Source: an uncultured Anaeroplasma sp. (lineage in GTDB: Bacteria; Bacillota_I; Bacilli_A; Acholeplasmatales; Anaeroplasmataceae). From it: a stretch of 37,176 nt of DNA. The stretch is taken from assembly GCA_945920825.1 (NCBI GenBank), contig CAMEKD010000004.1, positions 1 through 37,176 of the forward strand, read 5' to 3'. The stretch's first letter is position 1; each line of letters begins with the position of its first letter. The position numbers were made by a program, and so were the translations under genes. The notes beneath the pieces were generated by a model, which was not told the origin of the DNA, searched no databases, and worked only from the letters and a program-made list of their open reading frames with translations. Positions 27,885 through 37,156 of this stretch are shown piece by piece.

Positions 27885-29331
27885 TCTTAATCTCCTTAAA
27901 AACTTTATTTATATTTTCTTCTTCTATATCCACTACGGCATATTCTGCTGCCCTACCTAAAATATAAGAGCCTAAGGATGCTATTTTATAGGGCTCTAAA
28001 TCTAAATATGCACTAATGCCTGTAAGTATTCCCGAAAGCATATCTCCACTTCCACCCTTTGCAAGGCTTGAGTTACCAAAGGCGGATATCGATATATTAT
28101 GTCCATTTGTAATAATACTCGATGCGCTCTTAAGTATTAAGGTAACATCATATTCATGCGCAAATTCTTTTGCTGCTCTAAGTGGATTTTTCATAATATC
28201 TGAAACACTTATTTTGGATAATCGTTCCATTTCCTTTAAATGTGGGGTTAATATAACCCTACATTTTTTATTTTTTAATATATCAACACCATATTTAGCT
28301 ATTGTATTTAAACCATCCGCATCAATAATCAATGTCTTATCATAATTCTGTAATAGATACTCAATTACCTGATACAAATCATACGAAATATCCATACCCA
28401 TACCAATAGAAATGGAATCCATCTTAAGAAGTGAGCCTAAACTTTCACGATCATATTGGATATGGCCATCTACACTAGGCAAGCTTGATGTGATAACCTC
28501 AGGATGCCTTAAGGCATATACTTCATATACCTCATAAGGTACATAAAGGTAAGAATATCCTACTCCCATTTTAAACGAAGCACATGCTTGATATGCAATA
28601 TAGGAGGCTCCAGGGTATTTATAGGACCCAGCAACAATTGCAACTCTGCCGTAATCTCCCTTATTACTATTTCTTAATCGATAGGGAAGCAACCCTCTAA
28701 ATTCTTCTTTTTCGTGAATATGGATAACATCACTAGTCTTTATAATACCAATAGATATAATAGATAATTTCTTATAGGAATCTAATCCATCGTTTAAGAA
28801 TAATCCTGTCTTAGGATATTCTATTGTTATACATAAATCACTTTTTATAAATGCACCATAGGACACTCCACTTGTCGCATCAATTCCTGTTGGAATATCT
28901 AAGGATACAATTTTAATATTCGATTGATTAACGCTATCAATTACTTTGATATAATTATCTCTTAATTTAGATTTTAAGCCAAAGCCAATTAAGCCATCAA
29001 TAATTAAATCATAATCCAGCTTTGGTAATTCATAATAAATGTTGCCCTTAAATCTTTCCTTATTGGTATTCGTGTCCATGCTTAATTTATCACTAATGAG
29101 ATAAGCATCAACCATAATACCTTCCTCTATAAGCTTTCTACCCAAAACTAACGCATCTCCACCATTGCCACTAGAGCCCACCAAAAGTAATACTCTTTTG
29201 GGGGAGTATTGGGATAATACCTCCTTTGCCATAGAAGCACCTGCTGCTTCCATTAAATCAATGGATTTTATTAAATGTTCACATGTATATGTATCAATTT
29301 TCTTCATTACCTCTTGGCTTACTGCATCCAT
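27877..29331 (-). CDS. nnr: Bifunctional NAD(P)H-hydrate epimerase / ADP-dependent NAD(P)H-hydrate dehydratase
   Basis: Epimerase 'LVGSSGNGGDALVLGRKL', 'DIPTGIDATSG'; dehydratase 'LTPHLKEMERL', 'GNSSLAKGGSGDMLSGILTG'. Confidence 0.94.
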   Translation of the reverse strand: MDAVSQEVMKKIDTYTCEHLIKSIDLMEAAGASMAKEVLSQYSPKRVLLLVGSSGNGGDALVLGRKLIEEGIMVDAYLISDKLSMDTNTNKERFKGNIYYELPKLDYDLIIDGLIGFGLKSKLRDNYIKVIDSVNQSNIKIVSLDIPTGIDATSGVSYGAFIKSDLCITIEYPKTGLFLNDGLDSYKKLSIISIGIIKTSDVIHIHEKEEFRGLLPYRLRNSNKGDYGRVAIVAGSYKYPGASYIAYQACASFKMGVGYSYLYVPYEVYEVYALRHPEVITSSLPSVDGHIQYDRESLGSLLKMDSISIGMGMDISYDLYQVIEYLLQNYDKTLIIDADGLNTIAKYGVDILKNKKCRVILTPHLKEMERLSKISVSDIMKNPLRAAKEFAHEYDVTLILKSASSIITNGHNISISAFGNSSLAKGGSGDMLSGILTGISAYLDLEPYKIASLGSYILGRAAEYAVVDIEEENINKVFKEIKNG

Positions 29332-29340
29332 AAATTACTC

Positions 29341-30081
29341 CTAAATTCTTTTCGATAGAGTTACACAAATTCTTCCACTTTTGGAATTTCCACCTATTTT
29401 ATTTACGTATACTCTACCCTTATGTCTTACGCTAATTAAATCCTTTTCTTTGCATATATGAGAAGGATTTTGATTCATGATATGGTTAATAAATACTTCT
29501 CCACGCTCTAAATATTCTAAAGCTTCACTTCTAGATAAATTATATGCGGATGAGATAATTACATCTAATCTTAGGCTAGATAGAAAATGTAATTTATCCT
29601 CATATTTAATTCTATTATGAATTTCATTATGAACTTCCTTTAATGTAATAGGTGCCTTACCTACAGAGGTAAATTCTCTAAGTAAGAATTTAGATATTTC
29701 ATCTGTTGCAGCAAAATATGCATTCTTATCCTCATCTATTACAATATCTCCTATAGCCTCTCTTTTAATCCCTAAACCCATTAAAGCACCTAGAATACTT
29801 CTATGATATAATTCATAATATTTTTTATTATATTGGATTTCAAAAATGCGAATTTTGAAATCCTCTTTTTTTATATCATATAAAGATAAGATACATCTTT
29901 TTCTATCTGCATCTATAATACCACCATAAAAGGAGACCTGTATATCACTTAAATATTTTACTTTAGCCTCGATTACACCTATTTCACTATCGTCTAAAAA
30001 GGGAAGTAAAACAACTCCACCCTCATATACTCTACTTATAGAAGAATCAACTCTTCTTTTAAAGCTATCTAATCCTTCCAT
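29341..30081 (-). CDS. ylmH: YlmH-family S4 RNA-binding protein
   Basis: 'FYGGIIDADRKRCIL', S4 domain 'LRLDVIISSAYNLSRSEALEYLERGEVFIN'. Confidence 0.92.
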   Translation of the reverse strand: MEGLDSFKRRVDSSISRVYEGGVVLLPFLDDSEIGVIEAKVKYLSDIQVSFYGGIIDADRKRCILSLYDIKKEDFKIRIFEIQYNKKYYELYHRSILGALMGLGIKREAIGDIVIDEDKNAYFAATDEISKFLLREFTSVGKAPITLKEVHNEIHNRIKYEDKLHFLSSLRLDVIISSAYNLSRSEALEYLERGEVFINHIMNQNPSHICKEKDLISVRHKGRVYVNKIGGNSKSGRICVTLSKRI

Positions 30082-30707
30082 AGAATTCTACCTAATCTTA
30101 TATGAGTTGCAGAAGCCTCTAATGCTTCCTTATAATCATCACTCATACCCATGGATAAATATGGAATTTTAATTTTATATTTTTCCTCTAATCGATCTCT
30201 TAAATCTCTTAATCTTTCAAATTGATTTTTGATATCAAGATGGGTATCTCCCTTAATTGCCATCATCATAAGACCAACAATTTTTACCTTTGGGTATAAG
30301 AATACCTCCTCCATGAAGGAATCAATATCCATATAAGGAACTCCATTCTTAGACTCCTCAAGGTTAATCGATACTTCAATAAAGCAATTTAGAGGTGTAT
30401 TTCTTTCTTTTTCGATAATTTTCGCAAGCTCAATGGAATCTAGCGAATGTAAATAATCGATTTTATCGATTACCTTTTTCGCTTTATTTCTTTGTAGATG
30501 CCCAATGAAATGCCAGGTTGGATTTATATCCTTAAGATTCTCATATTTTTCCAAGAAGGCCTCTACTCTATTTTCGCCAAAATTTGTAACACCATTTTGA
30601 TATAATTCTCTCATTAAATCTGCCCCAACATACTTTGTTGCGGCAACAACGGTAACATATTCTGGTATTGTATTTAAAAAATCATGAATATCTTCTCTTA
30701 AATGCAT
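30069..30707 (-). CDS. yggS: YggS/YlmE-family PLP-binding homeostasis protein
   Basis: 'VVAATKYVGADLMRELYQNGVTNFGENRVEAFLEK', 'WHFIGHLQRNKAKKVI', 'LSMGMSDDYKEALEASATHIRLGRILW'. Confidence 0.95.
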   Translation of the reverse strand: MHLREDIHDFLNTIPEYVTVVAATKYVGADLMRELYQNGVTNFGENRVEAFLEKYENLKDINPTWHFIGHLQRNKAKKVIDKIDYLHSLDSIELAKIIEKERNTPLNCFIEVSINLEESKNGVPYMDIDSFMEEVFLYPKVKIVGLMMMAIKGDTHLDIKNQFERLRDLRDRLEEKYKIKIPYLSMGMSDDYKEALEASATHIRLGRILWKD

Positions 30708-30742
30708 ACTATCGCCTCAATCCGTATTATACTAAAATTCTT

Positions 30743-30866
30743 TAAAAAAAGAAATAAGGAACAGTGGGAGCCGTTCCTTATTCCTTAAATTGGGAGAGTT
30801 ATAGTTTGCTTATGACAGTCATCATATTCTAGGGAGTATACATGACAACCTATTTCATAAGCACTT
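30743..30866 (-). ncRNA. Predicted orphan small regulatory RNA with three CTCCC motifs (LhrC-like layout)
   Basis: Extended -10 TGTTATATA (about 30878-30870); 8-bp outer stem GCTTATGA (30862-30855)/TCATAAGC (30815-30808) with inner GTCAT/ATGAC stem; CTCCC at 30836-30832 (loop), 30796-30792 (linker) and 30770-30766 (terminator loop); terminator stem 30780-30773/30762-30755 and T-run TTATTTCTTTTTTT. No ORF on this strand. Confidence 0.55.
30753..30782 (-). terminator. Rho-independent terminator AATAAGGAAC-GGCTCCCACT-GTTCCTTATT-TCTTTTTTT
   Basis: 10-bp perfect stem, 10-nt loop, strong T-run on the minus strand. Confidence 0.88.
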
Positions 30867-30923
30867 ATAGTATATAACAAAATAACGAATTTAAACAATC
30901 ATTTTTTTCGAAAACGATTACTT

Positions 30924-32090
30924 TTAGGCAAAAGATGAAAATTGTCTAACGACGGGAGCTTGATACTGTGTTGACTCCTTAAAACTTTCATCATAATCAT
31001 TCCTAGAAGAGCATGGAAGGTTACCTGCAGACTCACAGCCAAAACGGATTCCAAACCCATCATCATAATTTAAATACTCTTGAAAATCATTGTAGTGATT
31101 ATAGGTATAGAATACATATCTATTATCCATTTTAGTTACCTTAGGATCACTTACAAAGACAAACCTACAAATTCCTCTATTAATATATTCTCCATCGTTG
31201 TATTTGTCTAGAGTTTGTTCACTTCTGTTATAGAATTGATATTTGTAATTTCCCTTTGTTCCAAAATCTGTTTCTGTATATTGAATACTTCCTCTTCCCA
31301 TAATATTAGGAAGTAGTGGTTCATAAGGATATTTTGTTGTATCCCCTGAGAAATTTTGCTTATTTACTCTTGCATATTCTCCCCACTTTGCAAGAGCTTC
31401 ACTCCGGTTTACACTTGATGTACCATAATTACTATTCGCTGGTAATGAACCAAAAGCTAAAAGGTATGCAGAAACATCATTTAAGGAAACATAGCCACAT
31501 CCATAATAAATACATCTTGCAGAGCCTCTTGTGTTTGGCATATAGCCTATATAATTTCCCTCTGTATCTAATATATAAGTGCCACTAGATGACCTAACAT
31601 ATTTATCATCCTCCATAATGCCTAAATTCTTTGGCATATAATCCTCGGGTGTAATATCTCCTGCAATAAATCCATGAAGTGCTCTATAATAGGCATCCTC
31701 ATAGGTAATAGCCACATTAAAATTTCTATAAAATTCAGAATAATCTACATCTATATAAGGATCATCTATCTCCTTAGGTTCATAAAAAATAGCAGAAATA
31801 TCATTTCCATATTTTGTCAAATCAATTCCATAAGGGTTAGAATCTCCTGCATTATAAATGACTTCTCCACTACCAAATGCGACATCTATAAATTCACTAA
31901 AGGTATACTCCTTATTTTCTGGAAAAATGGTTGTTGGGGCTATTGTTTCTGTCTCAGTTTCTTGTGAATCAGTTATAGTATCTACTAAAGGTTCACTTCC
32001 ACTTTCAACCGTAATATCCTTCATCAAAGGTCCACACGAACTTAGAGTGAAGAATAGAAGGAATGGTGCAATACAAATTTTTTTATTCAT
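30924..32090 (-). CDS. Lipoprotein with C-terminal barnase-like (microbial ribonuclease N1/T1 superfamily) domain
   Basis: Lipobox 'FTLSSC'. 'VSLNDVSAYLLAFGSLPAN...NRSEALAKWG' aligns by eye with barnase 'VADYLQTYHKLPDNYITKSEAQALGW'; 'YTETDFG', 'RFVFVSD', 'VFYTYNHYNDFQEY' align with the Glu73, Arg87 and His102 segments of barnase. Confidence 0.72.
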   Translation of the reverse strand: MNKKICIAPFLLFFTLSSCGPLMKDITVESGSEPLVDTITDSQETETETIAPTTIFPENKEYTFSEFIDVAFGSGEVIYNAGDSNPYGIDLTKYGNDISAIFYEPKEIDDPYIDVDYSEFYRNFNVAITYEDAYYRALHGFIAGDITPEDYMPKNLGIMEDDKYVRSSSGTYILDTEGNYIGYMPNTRGSARCIYYGCGYVSLNDVSAYLLAFGSLPANSNYGTSSVNRSEALAKWGEYARVNKQNFSGDTTKYPYEPLLPNIMGRGSIQYTETDFGTKGNYKYQFYNRSEQTLDKYNDGEYINRGICRFVFVSDPKVTKMDNRYVFYTYNHYNDFQEYLNYDDGFGIRFGCESAGNLPCSSRNDYDESFKESTQYQAPVVRQFSSFA

Positions 32091-32775
32091 TTAATGACTC
32101 ACCTACCTTTACTTTTAATTCATCAAAAAAGTCATAAAATTCATGATCTGCATCATGTATAACATCAAGATGAACATTTTCATATTTTTCTTTAAATTGA
32201 ATACTATAGGATAGAGGACATAATCGATCTTTATCGCCATGAATGATAGTTACCTCATTATGATATTTAAGAAGATAATAATCTTCCCTTCTAGTATCCT
32301 TTAAATAATCATAGGATAATCTCATACCCCATATGTGAACAGGCTGATTCTCTTTGATTTTTTTGCCAAAGAAATCACCATTTTTAAAGCAATCCATCAA
32401 ATTAAAGGCAGGGGCTAATAAGATTACCTTATATGGATTATATATCTGAGCAAGATAGGATGCAATAACACCACCTTGGGAATGCCCTATGAATATTAAT
32501 TTTTTATATTTATCCTTATAGGAATCTATCATAGCTTTAGCATCATTCATTTCAATTTCTAAGGTCATATCTAAAGGTTTCCCGTAGGATTTTCCATGCC
32601 CTATAAAATCAAATCTTAAAATGTCATAATTTAAGCTATATAAATATTCTGCCAAATCACTTATAGGATATATTTCAGAAGACATCGTAAGTCCATGAAG
32701 CATAACAATTAACGTATCACTATTTTTAGAATTATATAGATAATATATTTTATTCTTATTGATTTCCTTAATCAT
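32083..32775 (-). CDS. Alpha/beta hydrolase
   Basis: 'MLHGLTMSSEIY', nucleophile elbow 'FIGHSQGGVIASYLAQ', 'IIHGDKDRLCP', 'DADHEFYDF'. Confidence 0.92.
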   Translation of the reverse strand: MIKEINKNKIYYLYNSKNSDTLIVMLHGLTMSSEIYPISDLAEYLYSLNYDILRFDFIGHGKSYGKPLDMTLEIEMNDAKAMIDSYKDKYKKLIFIGHSQGGVIASYLAQIYNPYKVILLAPAFNLMDCFKNGDFFGKKIKENQPVHIWGMRLSYDYLKDTRREDYYLLKYHNEVTIIHGDKDRLCPLSYSIQFKEKYENVHLDVIHDADHEFYDFFDELKVKVGESLNE

Positions 32776-33098
32776 AGCTCATTATATTTTTTGCTTGATC
32801 CCTTTGCCTTAGATATAGGGTATTTCAATGCATTCTTCTCCATTTTCTTTAAGATAATATCCTTAATATCTAAATCTAATACAGAGGCAAGCTGTATTGC
32901 ATAATTAAATACATCGGCAAGTTCTTCTTTTACTTTATCTAAATCATAGTCAGTATCACTCCATTGGAAGCATTCTAAAAGCTCAGAAGCCTCTATAGAA
33001 ATACTTTTAGCCAGATTCGATGGCGTATGGAATTGTTCCCAATCTCTATCCTTTGTAAATTTATTAATTTTTTCCTTTAATTCTAATAAAGAATCCAT
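32772..33098 (-). CDS. MazG-like nucleotide pyrophosphohydrolase
   Basis: 'FTKDRDWEQFHTPSNLAKSISIEASELLECFQWSD' and 'EELADVFNYAIQLA' match the MazG/dCTPase family; ATGA overlap with the hydrolase. Confidence 0.92.
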   Translation of the reverse strand: MDSLLELKEKINKFTKDRDWEQFHTPSNLAKSISIEASELLECFQWSDTDYDLDKVKEELADVFNYAIQLASVLDLDIKDIILKKMEKNALKYPISKAKGSSKKYNEL

Positions 33099-33115
33099 AT
33101 AAGCCCTCCTGAAAA

Positions 33116-33134
33116 AATACGGCCTAGCCGTATT
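33116..33134 (-). terminator. Terminator AATACGGC-TAG-GCCGTATT-TTTTC
   Basis: 8-bp perfect stem downstream of the DUF362 ORF. Confidence 0.8.
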
Positions 33135-33136
33135 CT

Positions 33137-34012
33137 TTAAATTAAATCTGTAACATCGATTAATTCGTAATCTCTAGAGCCAATACCTAAGGCCATAGAA
33201 GCCTCTATCGTATGCTCACCATTTCTAGAATTTACTCTCTCTAAGAAATGGGCAACTCCCGGATCGGATGAATTCTTCACCATATCGATACAAGCCTGAT
33301 CGATTGCAACAGGATCAAGGGAAATCATGATTCCCATATCCTTAAGGCAAGGGTCCTCTGCAACACTACAGCAATCACAATCGACACTCATATTTTTCAT
33401 TACATTAATATATACAATATTACCTTTAAAAAAGTCTACAACGCTCATTGCAGCGTCTGCCATAGATTCCAAGAAGGAATTATGGTCAGCTGTCCATATT
33501 TCATCTACATTGCCTGCACCATGGATATATGCCTTGCCATAGCTTGATGCACAGCCAATAGATAATTGCTTTAATGCACCACCATATCCACCCATAGGGT
33601 GTCCTTTAAAATGGGAAAGAACGATCATAGAATCATAATTCTTAAAATTCTTTCCAAACCAATTCTTCTTTATAACCTTACCATTAGGAATATCTATTTC
33701 TAAATCTGGTCCTTCTTGATCCATTAAATCAAATTTAAAATATTTATCCCATCCATGCTCATGAATCGTAATTAAATGCTTAGGAGTTGTATTTCTCATT
33801 CCATCATAAGCCGTATTACATTCAACTACTGTACCTTGAATATAATCTATGATTGGCTTCCAAAATAATGGTCTTAAAAAGTTTTGGTTACCTACTTCTC
33901 CTGAATGAAGCTTAATGGCTACGTTACCCTTTAATTCAAATCCTAAATATTTATAAAGCTTTAAAACAGCATTTGGAGTTATATCCTTAGTAAAATATAC
34001 CTTTGATTTCAT
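33137..34012 (-). CDS. DUF362 domain-containing protein
   Basis: 'NVAIKLHSGEVGNQNFLRPLFWKPIID', 'MIVLSHFKGHPMGGYGGALKQLSIGCASSYGK', 'VDCDCCS', 'DPVAIDQACIDMV'. Confidence 0.9.
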   Translation of the reverse strand: MKSKVYFTKDITPNAVLKLYKYLGFELKGNVAIKLHSGEVGNQNFLRPLFWKPIIDYIQGTVVECNTAYDGMRNTTPKHLITIHEHGWDKYFKFDLMDQEGPDLEIDIPNGKVIKKNWFGKNFKNYDSMIVLSHFKGHPMGGYGGALKQLSIGCASSYGKAYIHGAGNVDEIWTADHNSFLESMADAAMSVVDFFKGNIVYINVMKNMSVDCDCCSVAEDPCLKDMGIMISLDPVAIDQACIDMVKNSSDPGVAHFLERVNSRNGEHTIEASMALGIGSRDYELIDVTDLI

Positions 34013-34111
34013 AATCGAGCCTCACTTTCTAATTAAAGTATACCAAATTTTTTAGGTAATAAAAAGAAAAAAGAAAAGAGGTTGCCTATGACAACCTCTC
34101 AAGCATGTTCA

Positions 34112-35434
34112 TTATTCTATTACAACACCCTGTTCAACGTAAGTCTTAGAAGAATCTGGAGTTGCAGAAACATTAACATCGCCATCATACTTGAAGTTTA
34201 ATTCAAAGGATAATGAACCCTCTACTTCTTCAAATGGTAATGTTGGAATTTCTGGGGTAGTAACATAGCCACCGATAATACCAGAACCTAAACCAGATGA
34301 TACGACTGAAGCAAGAGTATAAATCTTATCTAATGCATCCGTTGAAACATGAACAGATACGAATCTACCATGAACTACATCTACTGTAACAGATGCCTTA
34401 AATAATGTCTTATCACCAGAGAATACTAATCCAATTGCAGCACTAAATTCAGGAGCAAGCTTTTTAGCAACCTCCTTAACTTCAGGTTCAGTAACCTCAA
34501 CCTCAAATGTTACATTACTATTAGAAACATTAGAAACCTTAACGCCTAATGCCTCAACAACATCAACTAATGTCTTATATTCATCAGACTCATAGAACGC
34601 TGCATCAAAATTTGGCATTTCGGGTAAATCGAAATCCTCAAAGCCAGGAATATTTTCCTTAGCATAAGTAACGAAATCAGCTAAAGACTTTGTTTGATAT
34701 GCATTTAATGCAGTTGAAACAACAGGAGCCATATCATAATAAGGAATTGCACTCTTGATATATTTCTCTATATTTGTTTGTGTATCTGAGCTTATTAATT
34801 GTGCAATCTCTTCAGGTATTTTTGCATTAACCTCACCATAAGCATATCCATCATTATATAAGAATGCCTTAACATCAGCAGAAACAGCCTTACCATCAGC
34901 TGCCTTAAACATATCTTGTATTGCTTTTATTTCCTCATCTGTAAGGTCAGCAAATGCCTTATTGGTTGTATCTACACCGAAATTCTTAAATTGAACATCC
35001 CCATGTGCAGTTACTAATGCGCCTAGGTTCTGCTTTAATAAATCTGTTGCAGCCTTAACATCGGCAGAAGCATAAGAACCATCCTCATTTGGAGTATAAG
35101 CAGCGTAAGTCGCAGTACCAATACTTGCACCTGCACTCGCATTCGCATTTGCAACAATAGTACCAGTAACACCATTAGTTTCAACAGTTACATTTCCATT
35201 AACCTTAGCATCAACACCAACTGCATAAAGCTTACCTTCAGTTTCCTGAGTGCTACTGTTTGCAGCTAATACGATAGCCTTAGATACAGCCTCAGAATCC
35301 TCAGTTGCAGCAATCTTATAAGAATTACCATCTAAATCTTTAACATCAACCTCACTAGAACCACAGGATGCTAATGCTAATACAGATACTGCTAAGCCAG
35401 CAAGAGCTCCAGTTCTTAAAAATACTTTTTTCAT
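34112..35434 (-). CDS. Uncharacterized lipoprotein, paralogue A
   Basis: Lipobox 'LALASC'; similar along its length to the neighbouring ORF 35605..36948. Confidence 0.8.
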   Translation of the reverse strand: MKKVFLRTGALAGLAVSVLALASCGSSEVDVKDLDGNSYKIAATEDSEAVSKAIVLAANSSTQETEGKLYAVGVDAKVNGNVTVETNGVTGTIVANANASAGASIGTATYAAYTPNEDGSYASADVKAATDLLKQNLGALVTAHGDVQFKNFGVDTTNKAFADLTDEEIKAIQDMFKAADGKAVSADVKAFLYNDGYAYGEVNAKIPEEIAQLISSDTQTNIEKYIKSAIPYYDMAPVVSTALNAYQTKSLADFVTYAKENIPGFEDFDLPEMPNFDAAFYESDEYKTLVDVVEALGVKVSNVSNSNVTFEVEVTEPEVKEVAKKLAPEFSAAIGLVFSGDKTLFKASVTVDVVHGRFVSVHVSTDALDKIYTLASVVSSGLGSGIIGGYVTTPEIPTLPFEEVEGSLSFELNFKYDGDVNVSATPDSSKTYVEQGVVIE

Positions 35435-35543
35435 ACTTTTTTTGTCCTCCTTTTTAATTTTTGCTATATTGCATGTTTATTATACACCATTTTGAAACAA
35501 AATAAAGTATATGAATAGCTTCTTTTTTTATATAACAAAAAAA

Positions 35544-35573
35544 GATGCTATGAACATATTTTATCATAGCATC
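35544..35573 (-). terminator. Terminator GATGCTATGA...TCATAGCATC-TTTTTTTG
   Basis: 10-bp perfect stem and T-run downstream of paralogue B. Confidence 0.8.
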
Positions 35574-35604
35574 CAATTTTTAAATATAATGGATTGTACT
35601 TTTG

Positions 35605-36948
35605 TTATAGATATTCTTTAACCTCATATTCAATGCCTTCTTTAGGCTCTGCAACTGCGTTTACATCAGCGTCATATTTAACATCAATTGTTAATGAAAT
35701 TGAACCCTTAACGCTATCTATAGGTAATACTGCATCCTCAGGCATATATAATGCAGCAACTACTAATGCAACGCTACCAATGGTCTCAATTTCATCTATA
35801 GAGATTTCAAAATGATTTAATCTTGCCTTTGCTAAATCAACAGTTAATGCAATCTTTACTAAGGATTCATCATTAGGAAGTAATGAATTAACTACTGTAG
35901 CAATACTATCCTGACCAATTAGCTTTAAGAAGTTCTTTACCTTAGCACCAGTAATATCGAATGACACTGTAGCAACGCCATCGTTAATCTCACTAATTTC
36001 AATTCCTAATGTTTCAACAAGGGAAACAATCCTTTGGTATTCTTCGGATTCAAAGAATTCAGCATTTACCATAGATAAATCAATAGGTGCTAATTTAATC
36101 TTAGCATTCTCATCAAATTCCATCATTTCTACATACTTATTATAGAAATTAATTAAAGATGAATTCTGATAATCACTAAGTGCTGTTGTAACCATTGGAG
36201 CAATATCTGTAAATATACCCTCAGTCTTAGGTGTATACATAATATCACTTTCATCTTTTGAACTTATTGCTTCAGGAATATGTGCAAAGAATTCACCGTA
36301 TGCAGTATTTTCCTTAATGAATACACGAATATCTGCATCAATCTTGTCCTTAGATAAAGCTAAAGCTTGTTTCTTAGCCTGATCAAGAAGAGTTGGATCC
36401 TCAGTGAAGATTGGATCCTTTTCATCAATTACAAAATCACTGAATAGAACTTCACCCTTTAAAGATGCAACTGCAGCAATATTATTTACTTCTAGAATAG
36501 CTTTATTAATTTCTTCCTCAGTTAACTCCTTTGTAACATCAAAGCCAGTATATGGTTTATCACCAATAGATGCAGCAACGCTTGCTTTTACATCTGCATC
36601 AATTGTTCCAGTAACACCATTAGCTTCAACAGATACATTTTCATTAACCTTAGCATCAAATGCAATAGCGTATGGGTTCTTCTCAGACTTTACACCATTA
36701 AGTGCAGATAATAATAATGCCTTTGTAACAACATTTGCATCCTTAGTTTCGGAAACAGTAAATACCTTGCCATCTAAATCTGTAATTTCTACAGTTTCAG
36801 GCATCTCTTCAGTTGCAGGTAAAGTCTCTGTAGTTGTAGTATTCACTACTTCTGTTGATGCCTCAGCACTCTCACCACAGGAAGCTAATACGAAAGCAGA
36901 AATTGCTAAGCCTAGGAAGGCACTAGCCTTTAATAAGTTTTTCTTCAT
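35605..36948 (-). CDS. Uncharacterized lipoprotein, paralogue B
   Basis: Lipobox 'FVLASC'; shares 'DLDGKVF..', 'DAKVNENVSVEANGVTGTIDADVKASVAASIG' and C-terminal 'GSISLTIDVKYDADVN' with paralogue A. Confidence 0.8.
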   Translation of the reverse strand: MKKNLLKASAFLGLAISAFVLASCGESAEASTEVVNTTTTETLPATEEMPETVEITDLDGKVFTVSETKDANVVTKALLLSALNGVKSEKNPYAIAFDAKVNENVSVEANGVTGTIDADVKASVAASIGDKPYTGFDVTKELTEEEINKAILEVNNIAAVASLKGEVLFSDFVIDEKDPIFTEDPTLLDQAKKQALALSKDKIDADIRVFIKENTAYGEFFAHIPEAISSKDESDIMYTPKTEGIFTDIAPMVTTALSDYQNSSLINFYNKYVEMMEFDENAKIKLAPIDLSMVNAEFFESEEYQRIVSLVETLGIEISEINDGVATVSFDITGAKVKNFLKLIGQDSIATVVNSLLPNDESLVKIALTVDLAKARLNHFEISIDEIETIGSVALVVAALYMPEDAVLPIDSVKGSISLTIDVKYDADVNAVAEPKEGIEYEVKEYL

Positions 36949-37128
36949 AATTTTTTCTCCTGTTTTTTAATTTTGGCATACGCCATATATATAATAACAC
37001 ATGAATTGTACAAAAACAATCAAAAAGAATGTCATTAATAAAGGATTTTACCTAAAAGGTACCAAATAGAATTTAAAAATAACACCAATTTTTAAAATAT
37101 TATTAATTTAAATATTTTGTTTTTTTGA

Positions 37129-37156
37129 TTGAAAATAAATTCGAATTTGGTAAAAT
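37129..37156 (+). promoter_or_regulatory. Sigma70-type promoter TTGAAA-N16-TAAAAT facing out of the right edge
   Basis: Near-consensus hexamers in an AT-rich intergenic region with no ORF left in the window. Confidence 0.45.

Noticed and set aside
28016-28345. 109-aa plus-strand ORF, and similar ones at 7772, 8161, 11011, 31316, 31674, 31858, 33327, 35594 and 36404
   Set aside because: Each is antisense to a supported CDS and reads as its reverse-strand shadow.
32083-33098. MazG-like gene as the antitoxin-associated MazG of a mazEF locus
   Set aside because: No MazE/MazF-like ORF nearby; it is a short dCTPase/MazG-like pyrophosphohydrolase coupled to a hydrolase.
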